Shown here: in pieces, positions 16,653 through 24,613 of the stretch
How positions within the stretch are numbered: the stretch's first letter is position 1
Layout: the number at the start of each line of letters is the position of its first letter
Source of the DNA: Paenilisteria portnoyi
GTDB lineage: Bacteria; Bacillota; Bacilli; Lactobacillales; Listeriaceae
Assembly: GCF_014322795.1 (NCBI RefSeq)
Contig: NZ_JAASTT010000023.1
Coordinates: 1 to 64,000 of the forward strand
DNA length: 64,000 nucleotides
Direction: 5' to 3'
Program-made: the position numbers and the translations under genes
The notes under the pieces: generated by a model
What the model was told of the DNA's origin: nothing
Databases searched by the model: none
What the model saw: only the letters and a program-made list of their open reading frames with translations

Positions 16653-17603
16653 TTGAAGAGATCGATACTTATTATTGTGTTTGTATTATTGGCATTGCTT
16701 TCGGTATTCGTGGGCGTGCAGAAGATTTCTATCGTACATATTTTTGAATTGACGCGAGAACAGTGGGACATTATTTGGATAAGTCGGATTCCAAGGCTGA
16801 TTAGTATTATTTTGGCGGGGGCTGGCATTAGTATTTGTGGGATGATTATGCAGAGTTTGACGCAAAATAAGTTTGTTTCGCCAACAACAGCGGGGACAAT
16901 GGATGCTGCGAGATTAGGGATATTGGTGTCTTTACTTGTTTTTACAACGGCAAGTCCTCTGGTGAAAATGGGTGTGGCTTTCTTATTTGCGCTCCTTGGC
17001 ACGTTTATATTTATGCAAATTTTGGAGCGGATTCCGTTTAAAGATACGATTTTTATTCCGCTTGTTGGCTTGATGTTCGGCGGGATTCTTAGTTCGATTA
17101 CGACGTTTTTTGCGTATAAGTTTGATTTAATTCAAAATATTTCTTCGTGGCTTCAAGGGGATTTTTCGATGGTTCTAAAAGGGCGATATGAGTTGCTTTA
17201 CGTTGCGGTTCCACTGATTGTGATTGCGTATTTGTATGCGAATCAGTTTACAGTTGCTGGGATGGGGGAAACGTTTTCACGGAATTTAGGATTGTCTTAT
17301 AAGTCGATTATGCGGATTGGTTTGGTGATAGTTGCCTTCATTACGGCTTCTGTTGTTCTGACGGTCGGCATGATACCTTTTCTTGGATTGATTGTACCGA
17401 ATATTGTGTCGATTTACCGTGGGGATAATATTAGGAAAACTCTGTTTGATACGGCGGTTTTCGGTGCGACTTTCTTGCTGTTTTGTGATGTGCTTGGTCG
17501 GGTGATTATTTATCCGTACGAAATTTCGATTAGTTTGATGGTCGGGATTATAGGGAGCGCGATTTTTATTTATCTGCTAATGAGGAGAAAAGCCTATGCG
17601 TAA
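16653..17603 (+). CDS. Iron-siderophore ABC transporter permease (FecCD family, YclN-like)
   Basis: First of two membrane subunits that form the import channel. The ~316-aa product has about nine hydrophobic helices with the FecCD motifs SRIPRLISIILAGAGISICGMIMQSLTQN and GMIPFLGLIVPNIVSIYRG (the coupling helix contacting the ATPase). TTG 16653 is the preferred start because AAAGGTGG lies 8 nt upstream; GTG 16641 overlaps that site. The gene order permease, permease, ATPase, binding protein equals B. subtilis yclNOPQ (petrobactin) and ceuBCDE. Controlled by the Fur box upstream. Confidence 0.85.
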   Translation: MKRSILIIVFVLLALLSVFVGVQKISIVHIFELTREQWDIIWISRIPRLISIILAGAGISICGMIMQSLTQNKFVSPTTAGTMDAARLGILVSLLVFTTASPLVKMGVAFLFALLGTFIFMQILERIPFKDTIFIPLVGLMFGGILSSITTFFAYKFDLIQNISSWLQGDFSMVLKGRYELLYVAVPLIVIAYLYANQFTVAGMGETFSRNLGLSYKSIMRIGLVIVAFITASVVLTVGMIPFLGLIVPNIVSIYRGDNIRKTLFDTAVFGATFLLFCDVLGRVIIYPYEISISLMVGIIGSAIFIYLLMRRKAYA

Positions 17604-18537
17604 AAATTGGATTTTAGCAGGTATTGTTGTGGTTTTGATGGCTGGTTATTTATTTTTATTTATGGGTGGAAGTCCGGCTTTTGCGCTGGAGCTTCGGTCG
17701 ACGAAATTGATTGCTATTGTGTTTACGGGGATTGCGATTGCGGTTTCGACGGTTGTTTTCCAGACGATTACGCAAAATAAAATATTGACGCCTTCGATTA
17801 TGGGATTGGATTCGTTATACATGTTATTGCAGACGTCACTTGTGTTTATTTTCGGATCACAGGCGTTGATGCGGGCTGGGAGTGGGCGCTGGAATTTCTT
17901 TTTATCGGTTGTTTTGATGATGGGGTTTGCGCTTATTTTATACTGGTTGATGTTTAAACGGAATGGTCGGAATATTTATTTCTTGTTGCTCGTTGGGATT
18001 GTTTGCGGGACGTTTTTCTCTAGTTTTTCGTCGTTTATGGAGATGTTGATTGATCCGAATGAGTTCCAGATTGTGCAGGATAAGATGTTTGCGAGCTTTA
18101 ACAATGTGAATACGTCGATTTTAGCGATTGCAATTCTTATTTTTGTGGCAGCGATGCTTTATTTGTTGCGATTTGTGAAGTATTTGGATGTGCTGGCGCT
18201 GGGCAAGGATCATGCGGTGAATTTGGGCGTTCCGTATAACAAGATTGTGAAGCAGTTGCTGCTGATTATTGTGGTGTTGGTCTCGGTTGCGACGGCGCTT
18301 GTTGGACCGATTACGTTTCTAGGATTGATTGTCGCGAATGTGGCGTATCAGTTTTTGAAAACGCATCGGCACGTGACATTGCTTGTTGGGGCAAGCTTGA
18401 TAAGCCTGGTGGCGCTTGTCGGTGGGCAGTTCTTGGCGGAGCGGGTGTTCCATTTCGATACGCCGATTAGTGTGATTATTAATCTTTGTGGCGGCGTGTA
18501 TTTCTTGTATTTGCTTTTGAGAGGGGCGAAATTATGA
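17596..18537 (+). CDS. Iron-siderophore ABC transporter permease (FecCD family, YclO-like)
   Basis: Second channel subunit, 313 aa, with multiple hydrophobic helices. The conserved pair is LRSTKLIAIVFTGIAIAVSTVVFQTITQN near the N-terminus and VGPITFLGLIVANVAYQFL near residue 240-260. It overlaps the preceding permease by 8 bp and the ATPase by 4 bp, showing tight translational coupling. Codon use is G/T-rich on the coding strand like its operon partners. Confidence 0.85.
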   Translation: MRKNWILAGIVVVLMAGYLFLFMGGSPAFALELRSTKLIAIVFTGIAIAVSTVVFQTITQNKILTPSIMGLDSLYMLLQTSLVFIFGSQALMRAGSGRWNFFLSVVLMMGFALILYWLMFKRNGRNIYFLLLVGIVCGTFFSSFSSFMEMLIDPNEFQIVQDKMFASFNNVNTSILAIAILIFVAAMLYLLRFVKYLDVLALGKDHAVNLGVPYNKIVKQLLLIIVVLVSVATALVGPITFLGLIVANVAYQFLKTHRHVTLLVGASLISLVALVGGQFLAERVFHFDTPISVIINLCGGVYFLYLLLRGAKL

Positions 18538-19292
18538 TTGAAGTACGGAATTTGGGAAAAAAATATGGGACAAAAAATGTGCTTCAAGCGGTTGATTTGG
18601 TGATTCCTGAGAAGCAGATTGTGTCGTTTATCGGGGCGAATGGTGCTGGAAAAAGTACGTTGTTATCGATTATTGCGCGCTTGATGAAATCGGATAGTGG
18701 TGAGGTTTTCGTGGATGGCGTGGCGCTTGGTGATTGGAAGTCGGATGATTTGGCGAAACGGTTGTCGATTTTGAAGCAGAGTAACCATGTGACGATGCGT
18801 TTGACGGTGCGGGATTTGGTAGCGTTTGGACGTTTTCCGCATTCGAAAGGCCGCTTGCAAAAGGAAGATGAGACGTTTATTGAGATGGCGCTTGATTATA
18901 TGGAGTTGCGGGATTTGGCATCGCGCTATTTGGATGAACTGAGTGGTGGTCAGCAGCAGCGTGCTTATATTGCGATGATTATTGCGCAGAATACGGATTA
19001 TATTTTGCTGGATGAGCCGCTGAATAATTTGGATATGAAGCATTCGGTGCAAATTATGCAGTTGTTGCGGCGTTTGGTGGACGAGCTGGGGAAGACGGTG
19101 TTGCTCGTTTTGCATGATATTAATTTTGCGTCGTGTTATTCGGATTCGGTTGTGGCACTTAAAGATGGTGCGATTGTAGCGAATGGCAGTACGGCGGAGA
19201 TGATTCGGGAAGATGTGTTGGCGCAAGTTTTTGATATGCATATTCCGATTTCGTTGATTAATAATGACCGGATTGGTGTGTATTTTAAATAA
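18534..19292 (+). CDS. Iron-siderophore ABC transporter ATP-binding protein (YclP-like)
   Basis: A 252-aa energising subunit. Walker A GANGAGKST at ~35-43, Q-loop in ILKQSNHV, signature LSGGQQQR at ~137-144, Walker B YILLDEPLNNLD, H-loop VLHDINFAS. It has the usual length and layout of FepC-type importer ATPases. The start at 18534 overlaps the permease stop (ATGA) with GAGGGGCG upstream; longer frames would run back into the permease. Confidence 0.9.
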   Translation: MIEVRNLGKKYGTKNVLQAVDLVIPEKQIVSFIGANGAGKSTLLSIIARLMKSDSGEVFVDGVALGDWKSDDLAKRLSILKQSNHVTMRLTVRDLVAFGRFPHSKGRLQKEDETFIEMALDYMELRDLASRYLDELSGGQQQRAYIAMIIAQNTDYILLDEPLNNLDMKHSVQIMQLLRRLVDELGKTVLLVLHDINFASCYSDSVVALKDGAIVANGSTAEMIREDVLAQVFDMHIPISLINNDRIGVYFK

Positions 19293-19372
19293 AGGAGGTG
19301 AGGAGCGCGAAACGGTTGGTATGACAAGGAATAATAGCTTCAAAAATAGATATATAAGGGTGGTTAAAGTAG

Positions 19373-20314
19373 ATGAAGAAATTAGTAATGGTCGCAATGT
19401 TGATGCTTTTGGCGGTGTTTGCGGTTGCTTGTGGGACGGATGAAAAGACGAACGCAGACGCTGAAAAAACAGCGAAGGAACTGACGATTAAGCACGAACT
19501 TGGGGAAACGAAAGTGAAGCAAAACCCTGGGAAAGTGGTTGTTTTTGATTTTGGAACGCTGGATACATTGCAGGCGTTAGACTTATCTAAAAATGTGGCT
19601 GGTTTACCAAAACAATCCTTGCCGAAATACTTAGATGATTTCGCGAGCGATAAATACGCGGATCTTGGCGGTTTGAAAGAACCTGATTTTGAGAAAATAA
19701 ACGAGGCGGCACCGGATTTGAACATTATTTCTGGTCGCCAATCCGATTCTTATGATAAATTTTCCGATATTGCACCAACGATTTATCAAGGTGTGGATAC
19801 GAAGGATTACATGAAGTCGTTCCAAGCGAATGTGAACACGGTGGCTAGTTTGTTCGGGAAAGAAGACGAGGCGAAGAAGCAGTTGGACGCGATTGATAAG
19901 CAGGTTGCAGATGTAAAAGCGAGTGTGCCGGCTGGTAAAACGGGATTAATTATCTTGGCGAACGACGGAAAAATGAGCGCGTATGGCCCTGGTTCGCGTT
20001 TTGGATTAATTCATGATGTGCTTGGCGTGACACCCGCGGACCCGAAAATTGAAGCGTCGACACATGGTCAAAGTATTTCTTCGGAGTATATTGCGGAGAA
20101 GAATCCAGATTACTTGTATGTGATTGACCGCGGTGCAGCAATTGGCGGGGAATCATCCGCGAAATCTGTCGTTGAGAATGATTTAGTGAAGAAGACAAAT
20201 GCTTATAAAAATGGAAACATCGTCTATCTAAATCCTGAGTACTGGTACTTGTCTGGCGGCGGATTAGAGTCGGTTTCGGAGATGGTGAAAGAAGTAGGAG
20301 ATAGTTTTAAATAA
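19373..20314 (+). CDS. Siderophore-binding lipoprotein (YclQ-like)
   Basis: Extracellular substrate receptor of the operon. A lipoprotein signal peptide ends in lipobox AVAC (Cys ~20). It is a periplasmic-binding-protein class III fold with KVVVFDFGTLDTLQALDL, PDLNIISGRQSD, YGPGSRFGLIHDVLG and a C-terminal YLNPEYWYLSGGGLESVSEM. 313 aa. Similarity in style to YclQ/CeuE suggests a catecholate-type siderophore, but ligand identity is inference. It is 80 bp after the ATPase and ends the operon. Confidence 0.85.
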   Translation: MKKLVMVAMLMLLAVFAVACGTDEKTNADAEKTAKELTIKHELGETKVKQNPGKVVVFDFGTLDTLQALDLSKNVAGLPKQSLPKYLDDFASDKYADLGGLKEPDFEKINEAAPDLNIISGRQSDSYDKFSDIAPTIYQGVDTKDYMKSFQANVNTVASLFGKEDEAKKQLDAIDKQVADVKASVPAGKTGLIILANDGKMSAYGPGSRFGLIHDVLGVTPADPKIEASTHGQSISSEYIAEKNPDYLYVIDRGAAIGGESSAKSVVENDLVKKTNAYKNGNIVYLNPEYWYLSGGGLESVSEMVKEVGDSFK

Positions 20315-20316
20315 AG

Positions 20317-20353
20317 AAATGCTCAGCGATGGTGATGTCGCTGAGCATTTTTT
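20317..20353. terminator. Bidirectional terminator after the siderophore operon
   Basis: A 13-bp perfect stem (20317-20329 with 20338-20350) and T tract, shared with the converging acetyltransferase gene. Confidence 0.9.
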
Positions 20354-20903
20354 AACGTCTATATTCTTCTTTCAAAATGGCATAATAAGCGTCGTCCACG
20401 AATTCATTTTTTACGAAGCGGCTTTTTCGCAATGTACCTTCGTACGTCATACCTAAGCGCTGCATCACTTTTCCAGAGGCAGGATTGCGGACGTCATGCA
20501 CGGAGTAGACGCGTTCTAGTTGTAGCGTTTGAAATGCTACATCGAGGATCGCACGGCCAGCTTCTACCATGAATCCGTTTCCCCAATAGTCTTTATTTAA
20601 TACATAACCAATGCAGCCGCTTTTGTTCATCGGATCGATGCGAATATCAATACTACCGATAAATTTGCCAGTTTCCGCGATTTCAATGCCATATTTCCCA
20701 ACAGGATCAGCAACGAAATATTCGGCGATTTTTTGACGGGTAATCTCAATAGTCGGATGTGTATCAAAAACAAAGCGCGTATTCTCATCATCGGAGGCAT
20801 ATTCGTACATACCTTTTGCGTCGGCGAGCGTGATTGGCCGCAAGATTAGCCGCTCAGTTCGAATGATTTGGTGTTCCACTAATAAATAAGTATAGCTTTC
20901 CAT
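20352..20903 (-). CDS. GNAT acetyltransferase, RimJ/RimL type
   Basis: A 183-aa GNAT-fold enzyme with TERLILRPITLADAKGMYEY at the N-terminus, GYVLNKDYWGNGFMVEAGRAIL (acetyl-CoA-binding motif A region) and RNPASGKVMQRLGMTYEGTLRKS. This is the pattern of ribosomal-protein N-acetyltransferase-like proteins of Firmicutes. The acceptor cannot be told from sequence. GGAGTGATCC precedes the ATG. Single gene. Confidence 0.85.
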   Translation of the reverse strand: MESYTYLLVEHQIIRTERLILRPITLADAKGMYEYASDDENTRFVFDTHPTIEITRQKIAEYFVADPVGKYGIEIAETGKFIGSIDIRIDPMNKSGCIGYVLNKDYWGNGFMVEAGRAILDVAFQTLQLERVYSVHDVRNPASGKVMQRLGMTYEGTLRKSRFVKNEFVDDAYYAILKEEYRR

Positions 20904-21031
20904 TTTGGATCACTCCTTTTTGGTATTGTTGCTTATTTTAGCACATATAAAGTGGTGTTTAAACCCTATCTTGAAAGTTTTTTGTGGTGTGTTATGATGG
21001 AGCTATCATTTAGGAATAGGGAGGCTTTTCC

Positions 21032-21835
21032 ATGTTGAAAGAAAAACTTGAAAAATTGGTGCAACCTGAAATTGTGAATCAGATTCTTGCGACGGAAAAA
21101 GAACGTATTTTGTTGTCTTGTGAAGAGGATGGGGAGTTAGATTTGACGGTTAGTAAGGTGGGTGATCGTGGCTACGTGCCGAAGTCGATGGAATATCCGC
21201 GTAATAAAGATGGCGGGCCACTTAGTTTGTTGGCTCAGATTCATTTTTCAGAGATGCCTCATTTGGGAGATTTTCCGAAAACGGGATTGTTAGCGTTTTA
21301 TATTGATTATTTTGATGATTTGACTGGGCTTGATTTTGATGATCAGACGAATCCGAATGGCTTCCGCGTTTTGTATTTTGAGACGGTGGATGAGGCTAGC
21401 TATTCTGCTGAGGAACAGGATAAGTTGTTTGAAGCGGTGGACGAGGACTTTTATCCGGTTGTGGATGGTGCATTTCGTTTGCGTGGGGAAGTCGTGAAGC
21501 AAGTGGTTTTGAAAGAAAGTTATGATTTTGAGCAGGCGTATGGCGGTGAGTTTTATGACTTACTGGATGCGTGGACTGGTGAGGATGAGGAGAAGATGGA
21601 CGCGCTATTTGAATTAGATAATAGCAGTAGCCAGCTTGGGGGATATCCGTTTTTCACGCAACAAGATCCGCGGCTTGGTGATGAAGAGGCGCATCATGAC
21701 ACGCTACTATTTCAGCTGGATTCAGGTGATGGTATTATGTGGGGTGATATGGGTGTTGGTAACTTCTTTATTAACCGGGAAGATTTGAAGCGGAAAGATT
21801 TCTCGAATGTGCTTTATAATTGGGATTGTTATTGA
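21032..21835 (+). CDS. DUF1963 (YwqG-like) protein
   Basis: A 267-aa acidic cytosolic protein. It has the DUF1963 pattern: GGPLSLLAQIHFSEMP, LLAFYIDYFDDL, SQLGGYPFFTQQDPR, LLFQLDSGDG, and MWGDMGVGNFFINREDL near the end. The biochemical role of the family is not established. GGGAGG lies upstream of the ATG. Single gene. Confidence 0.85.
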   Translation: MLKEKLEKLVQPEIVNQILATEKERILLSCEEDGELDLTVSKVGDRGYVPKSMEYPRNKDGGPLSLLAQIHFSEMPHLGDFPKTGLLAFYIDYFDDLTGLDFDDQTNPNGFRVLYFETVDEASYSAEEQDKLFEAVDEDFYPVVDGAFRLRGEVVKQVVLKESYDFEQAYGGEFYDLLDAWTGEDEEKMDALFELDNSSSQLGGYPFFTQQDPRLGDEEAHHDTLLFQLDSGDGIMWGDMGVGNFFINREDLKRKDFSNVLYNWDCY

Positions 21836-21978
21836 TTTCCAGGAAGTTTAGAGGTGTGTGCTATTTCTAGGCTTCTTTTTTATGCCTGCCAAAACCTTAA
21901 CATTTCTTTAAAAAGTTTTTAGTAAGCCTTGATTGTTGGATGGTATGCTAGGAACAAGAAAGACGAGGAGGAGATAGG

Positions 21979-22569
21979 ATGAAAAAGTTAACGATTTGGA
22001 CGGTTTTGCCAGTGCTATCCCTTTGTGCGGCGGTTATGATGTACTATATTTGGTTTCAAGGATGGTTGCAATTTTATTTGAGAGATGTGATGGAAGTGGT
22101 GGATCACATGGGATATATAACGGTGGGTGTGACGGCGTTAATGCTTTATTTAAGTGCTGTGCAGCTCGTCAATTGGAAAATTAATAAGACGTTGCTTGTT
22201 TTGATATATGTGATTTATTTTGGCATTATGATTGGGCTTCTTTTTGGAAAAGCGTCTGATGCGCAAGGAGTTTCAACGGATACGTTTGGTTTTGTGGATA
22301 CGTTTATTTCGGGGAACTTGCGGGTGATTACGATTGGAAATGTGCTTGCTTTTGTACCGATTGGGTTTTTGATGAAGAAATTATCACCCCTGATGGCGTT
22401 GTTTTCAGCGGGAATTATGATTTTTATCGTGGAAGGGTTGCAATATGCGCTACATGTAGGGTATTTTGATACGGGAGATGTCTTTTTGAATGTATCTGGA
22501 ATTATGATTGGGTACGTGATGATCCGTATTTTTTCAAGTTCGCATAAACATATAATAGAACAGAAATGA
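21979..22569 (+). CDS. VanZ family membrane protein
   Basis: 196 aa with five hydrophobic segments and the VanZ-like block RVITIGNVLAFVPIGFLMKKL plus GIMIFIVEGLQYAL...DTGDVFLNVSGIMIGY (Asp-rich short loop before the last helix). VanZ-like proteins are linked to glycopeptide/lipopeptide tolerance in some hosts; the role here is unknown. Strong GAGGAGGAG site. It is 11 bp before the YdcF-like gene, so probably one operon. Confidence 0.8.
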   Translation: MKKLTIWTVLPVLSLCAAVMMYYIWFQGWLQFYLRDVMEVVDHMGYITVGVTALMLYLSAVQLVNWKINKTLLVLIYVIYFGIMIGLLFGKASDAQGVSTDTFGFVDTFISGNLRVITIGNVLAFVPIGFLMKKLSPLMALFSAGIMIFIVEGLQYALHVGYFDTGDVFLNVSGIMIGYVMIRIFSSSHKHIIEQK

Positions 22570-22579
22570 GTGGACCGGA

Positions 22580-23149
22580 ATGAATTTGTGGAAAAAAGTG
22601 ATTTTGGCATTAGTGGGAATTGGCGTGGTGTATGTGGCTGTCGTGCTCGGCTTTATGTATAGTGGGGTGCGGACGGAACCCGCGTCAAACCCGGATACGA
22701 TCCTTATTTTAGGTTCAAAAGTAATCGATGATCCAGCGCGGCCAATGCCTGTTTTACGGGAACGGTTAGACGCGGCGATTCCGTTTATTGAGGAGCACGA
22801 GGCGGCGAAAGTGGTCGTGTCGGGTGGTCAAGGAGAGGATGAATCGGCGTCGGAGGCAAGTGTGATGAAGGAGTATTTAGTGGCGCAGGGCATTGCGGCT
22901 TCGCGGATTAAAGTCGAGGATAAGTCGATGCGTACCGAAGAAAACTTAGCGAATAGTAATGCCAAATTTGATCTTGGGAAAACGGTCATCGTGACGAGTG
23001 ACTATCATTTGTATCGCGCGCTGATGCTCGCCGGACGGCAAAATATCGATGCGACGGGATTACCTGCAAAAACGCAGACTGGCGCGCTTTTTAAAGGTGT
23101 ACCTCGCGAAATTTTGTCGATTAGTTATGCGTGGGTTTTTGATCGGTAG
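22580..23149 (+). CDS. YdcF/SanA family (DUF218) membrane-anchored protein
   Basis: 189 aa. One N-terminal membrane helix (~5-25) precedes a DUF218 domain: TILILGSKVIDDPARPMPVLRERLDAA, VVSGGQGEDESASEA (active-site-like GG-Q-D/E), ASRIKVEDKSMRTEENLANS and VIVTSDYHLYRALMLA. Members include ElyC/SanA, tied to envelope precursor metabolism and vancomycin sensitivity in enterobacteria. The function here is inferred only at family level. It follows the VanZ-like gene. Confidence 0.85.
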   Translation: MNLWKKVILALVGIGVVYVAVVLGFMYSGVRTEPASNPDTILILGSKVIDDPARPMPVLRERLDAAIPFIEEHEAAKVVVSGGQGEDESASEASVMKEYLVAQGIAASRIKVEDKSMRTEENLANSNAKFDLGKTVIVTSDYHLYRALMLAGRQNIDATGLPAKTQTGALFKGVPREILSISYAWVFDR

Positions 23150-23168
23150 AATTTTTTTGAAAAAGTTA

Positions 23169-23199
23169 TTGACATTCACGTTACGTCAAGGTGTAAAGT
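23169..23199 (+). promoter_or_regulatory. MerR-type promoter with 19-bp spacer
   Basis: TTGACA (23169-23174) and TAAAGT (23194-23199) are separated by 19 bp, the over-long spacing that MerR activators correct by twisting DNA. The spacer is partly dyadic around ACGTTACGT. It lies directly before the TipA-like gene, implying autoregulation. Confidence 0.75.
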
Positions 23200-23225
23200 A
23201 GAGTTATCAAGGAGGCGAGAGACGC

Positions 23226-23984
23226 ATGGAATATACGGTTCAAAAGCTAGGACAGCTTGCGGGAGTTAGCACGAGGACGTTGCGGTACTATGATGAAATT
23301 GGGATTCTGAAGCCGGCTAGAATCAATTCATCGGGATATCGGATTTACGGGCAAACCGAGGTTGACCGATTGCAGCAAATTATGTTTTATAGGGAAATGA
23401 ATGTGAGCTTGGAAAAAATTAAGGCGATTCTAGAACAACCTGATTTTGACGAGGCAGAAGCTCTCCGGAAACATCGCTTCGAACTGCTTGATAAACGAAA
23501 ACAATTAGACGACCTGATTCGCAATGTGGAGAAATCGATTGCGCATTCGGAAAGGAGAATAACAATGACTGATCAAGAAAAATTTGAAGGTTTTAAGCAA
23601 AAAATGATAGATGATAATGAGGAAAAATATGGCGCAGAAATTCGCGAGAAGTATGGCGATGAGAAGATTGAGAAGTCGAATGCCAAGCTTAAAGGTATGA
23701 GTGAGGCTGAGATGGAACGGATAAATCAGCTTGCAGAGACGATTTTGACGGACTTGCAGGTGGCGTTTGCAACGGGTAATCCAGCGGGTGAAGAAGCGCA
23801 AGGCGTTGCGGCATTGCATAAAGAATGGCTATCGGCGTATTGGGATACGTACAGCAAAGAGGCGCACGCGGGACTTGCCCAAATGTATGTGGACGATGAA
23901 CGCTTCACGGCTTATTATGATAAAAATCAACCTGGTTTAGCGGCATTTTTGCGTGATGCGATTGTCATTTTCACTAGTAAGTAA
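23226..23984 (+). CDS. MerR family regulator with TipAS ligand-binding domain (TipAL/Mta-like)
   Basis: 252-aa drug-responsive activator. Residues 1-70 form the MerR HTH (VQKLGQLAGVSTRTLRYYDEIGIL, SSGYRIYGQTEVDRLQQI). A coiled coil runs ~80-112, and a TipAS domain ~115-252 contains the helical GMSEAEMERINQLAETI and AYWDTYSKEAHAGLAQMY segments. TipAS domains bind thiopeptides and related molecules in known members. An in-frame ATG at 23565, with AAAGGAG 8 nt upstream, could give the free 139-aa TipAS domain. Autoregulated promoter upstream. Confidence 0.88.
   Translation: MEYTVQKLGQLAGVSTRTLRYYDEIGILKPARINSSGYRIYGQTEVDRLQQIMFYREMNVSLEKIKAILEQPDFDEAEALRKHRFELLDKRKQLDDLIRNVEKSIAHSERRITMTDQEKFEGFKQKMIDDNEEKYGAEIREKYGDEKIEKSNAKLKGMSEAEMERINQLAETILTDLQVAFATGNPAGEEAQGVAALHKEWLSAYWDTYSKEAHAGLAQMYVDDERFTAYYDKNQPGLAAFLRDAIVIFTSK
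23565..23984 (+). CDS. Possible internally initiated TipAS-only product
   Basis: Same frame as the regulator, starting at Met114 (MTDQEKFEGF). AAAGGAG at 23551-23557 sits 8 nt before this ATG and is as good as the site of the full-length start. Streptomyces tipA is known to yield both forms. Translation here is inferred from the sequence only. Confidence 0.5.
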   Translation: MTDQEKFEGFKQKMIDDNEEKYGAEIREKYGDEKIEKSNAKLKGMSEAEMERINQLAETILTDLQVAFATGNPAGEEAQGVAALHKEWLSAYWDTYSKEAHAGLAQMYVDDERFTAYYDKNQPGLAAFLRDAIVIFTSK

Positions 23985-23995
23985 TATAATGAGGG

Positions 23996-24030
23996 GAGCT
24001 TCCAAGCACAATGATGCGGAAGCTCTTTTT
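23996..24030 (+). terminator. Terminator after the TipA-like gene
   Basis: An 8-bp stem (23996-24003 with 24018-24025) followed by a T run. Confidence 0.75.
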
Positions 24031-24050
24031 GATTTGGAGGGATTTTTTTG

Positions 24051-24548
24051 ATGATAGAAACGGAACGACTTGTTTTTCGCGAATTGGATCAATTGGATTT
24101 TGCGGATTTGTGTGAGATATTGCAGGATGATAGCGTGATGACGGCTTATGAGGGTGCGTTTACAGATGAGGAAGTGCAGCGCTGGCTCACGAAACAGATG
24201 GATAATTATGAGCGCTGGGGCTTTGGTTTGTGGGCGGTGATTAAGAAGGATACCGGCGAATTTGTTGGTCAAATTGGACTGACGATGCAACAAGTGGAGG
24301 ACGAGGAAGTACTCGAAATTGGCTATTTGTTGAAGCAGAAATTTTGGCATCAGGGGTTTGCGACAGAGGCTGCGCTTGCTTGTAAGAAGTATGCGCTGGA
24401 AACGCTCGGTGCGAAACTAGTGACGTGTACGATTCGCGATACAAATCTGGCTTCTCAAAAAGTCGCGGAACGTATTGGTATGACACGACATAAGCAGTAT
24501 GTGAAGTATTACAAAGGTGTTGAGATGCCGCATTATTTGTATTACTGA
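24051..24548 (+). CDS. GNAT acetyltransferase
   Basis: 165-aa RimJ-like enzyme: TERLVFRELDQLDFADL at the N-terminus, GQIGLTMQQVEDEEVLEIGYLLKQKFWHQGFATEAALA (motif A with the Q/R-x-x-G-x-A type pyrophosphate loop), and TNLASQKVAERIGM near the C-terminus. The ATG at 24051 follows GGAGGG; a TTG one codon earlier is less likely. Acceptor unknown. Confidence 0.85.
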   Translation: MIETERLVFRELDQLDFADLCEILQDDSVMTAYEGAFTDEEVQRWLTKQMDNYERWGFGLWAVIKKDTGEFVGQIGLTMQQVEDEEVLEIGYLLKQKFWHQGFATEAALACKKYALETLGAKLVTCTIRDTNLASQKVAERIGMTRHKQYVKYYKGVEMPHYLYY

Positions 24549-24613
24549 AAGAAGAGCGAGACATTGCGCCCGATTTTTAGTACAATAGAAAGGAGCGTGA
24601 AAAGGAGGAAAGC

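Noticed and set aside
18663-19397. 244-codon minus-strand reading frame opposite the YclP-like ATPase
   Set aside because: Basic low-complexity composition typical of antisense frames over a G/T-rich gene; the sense ATPase is certain.
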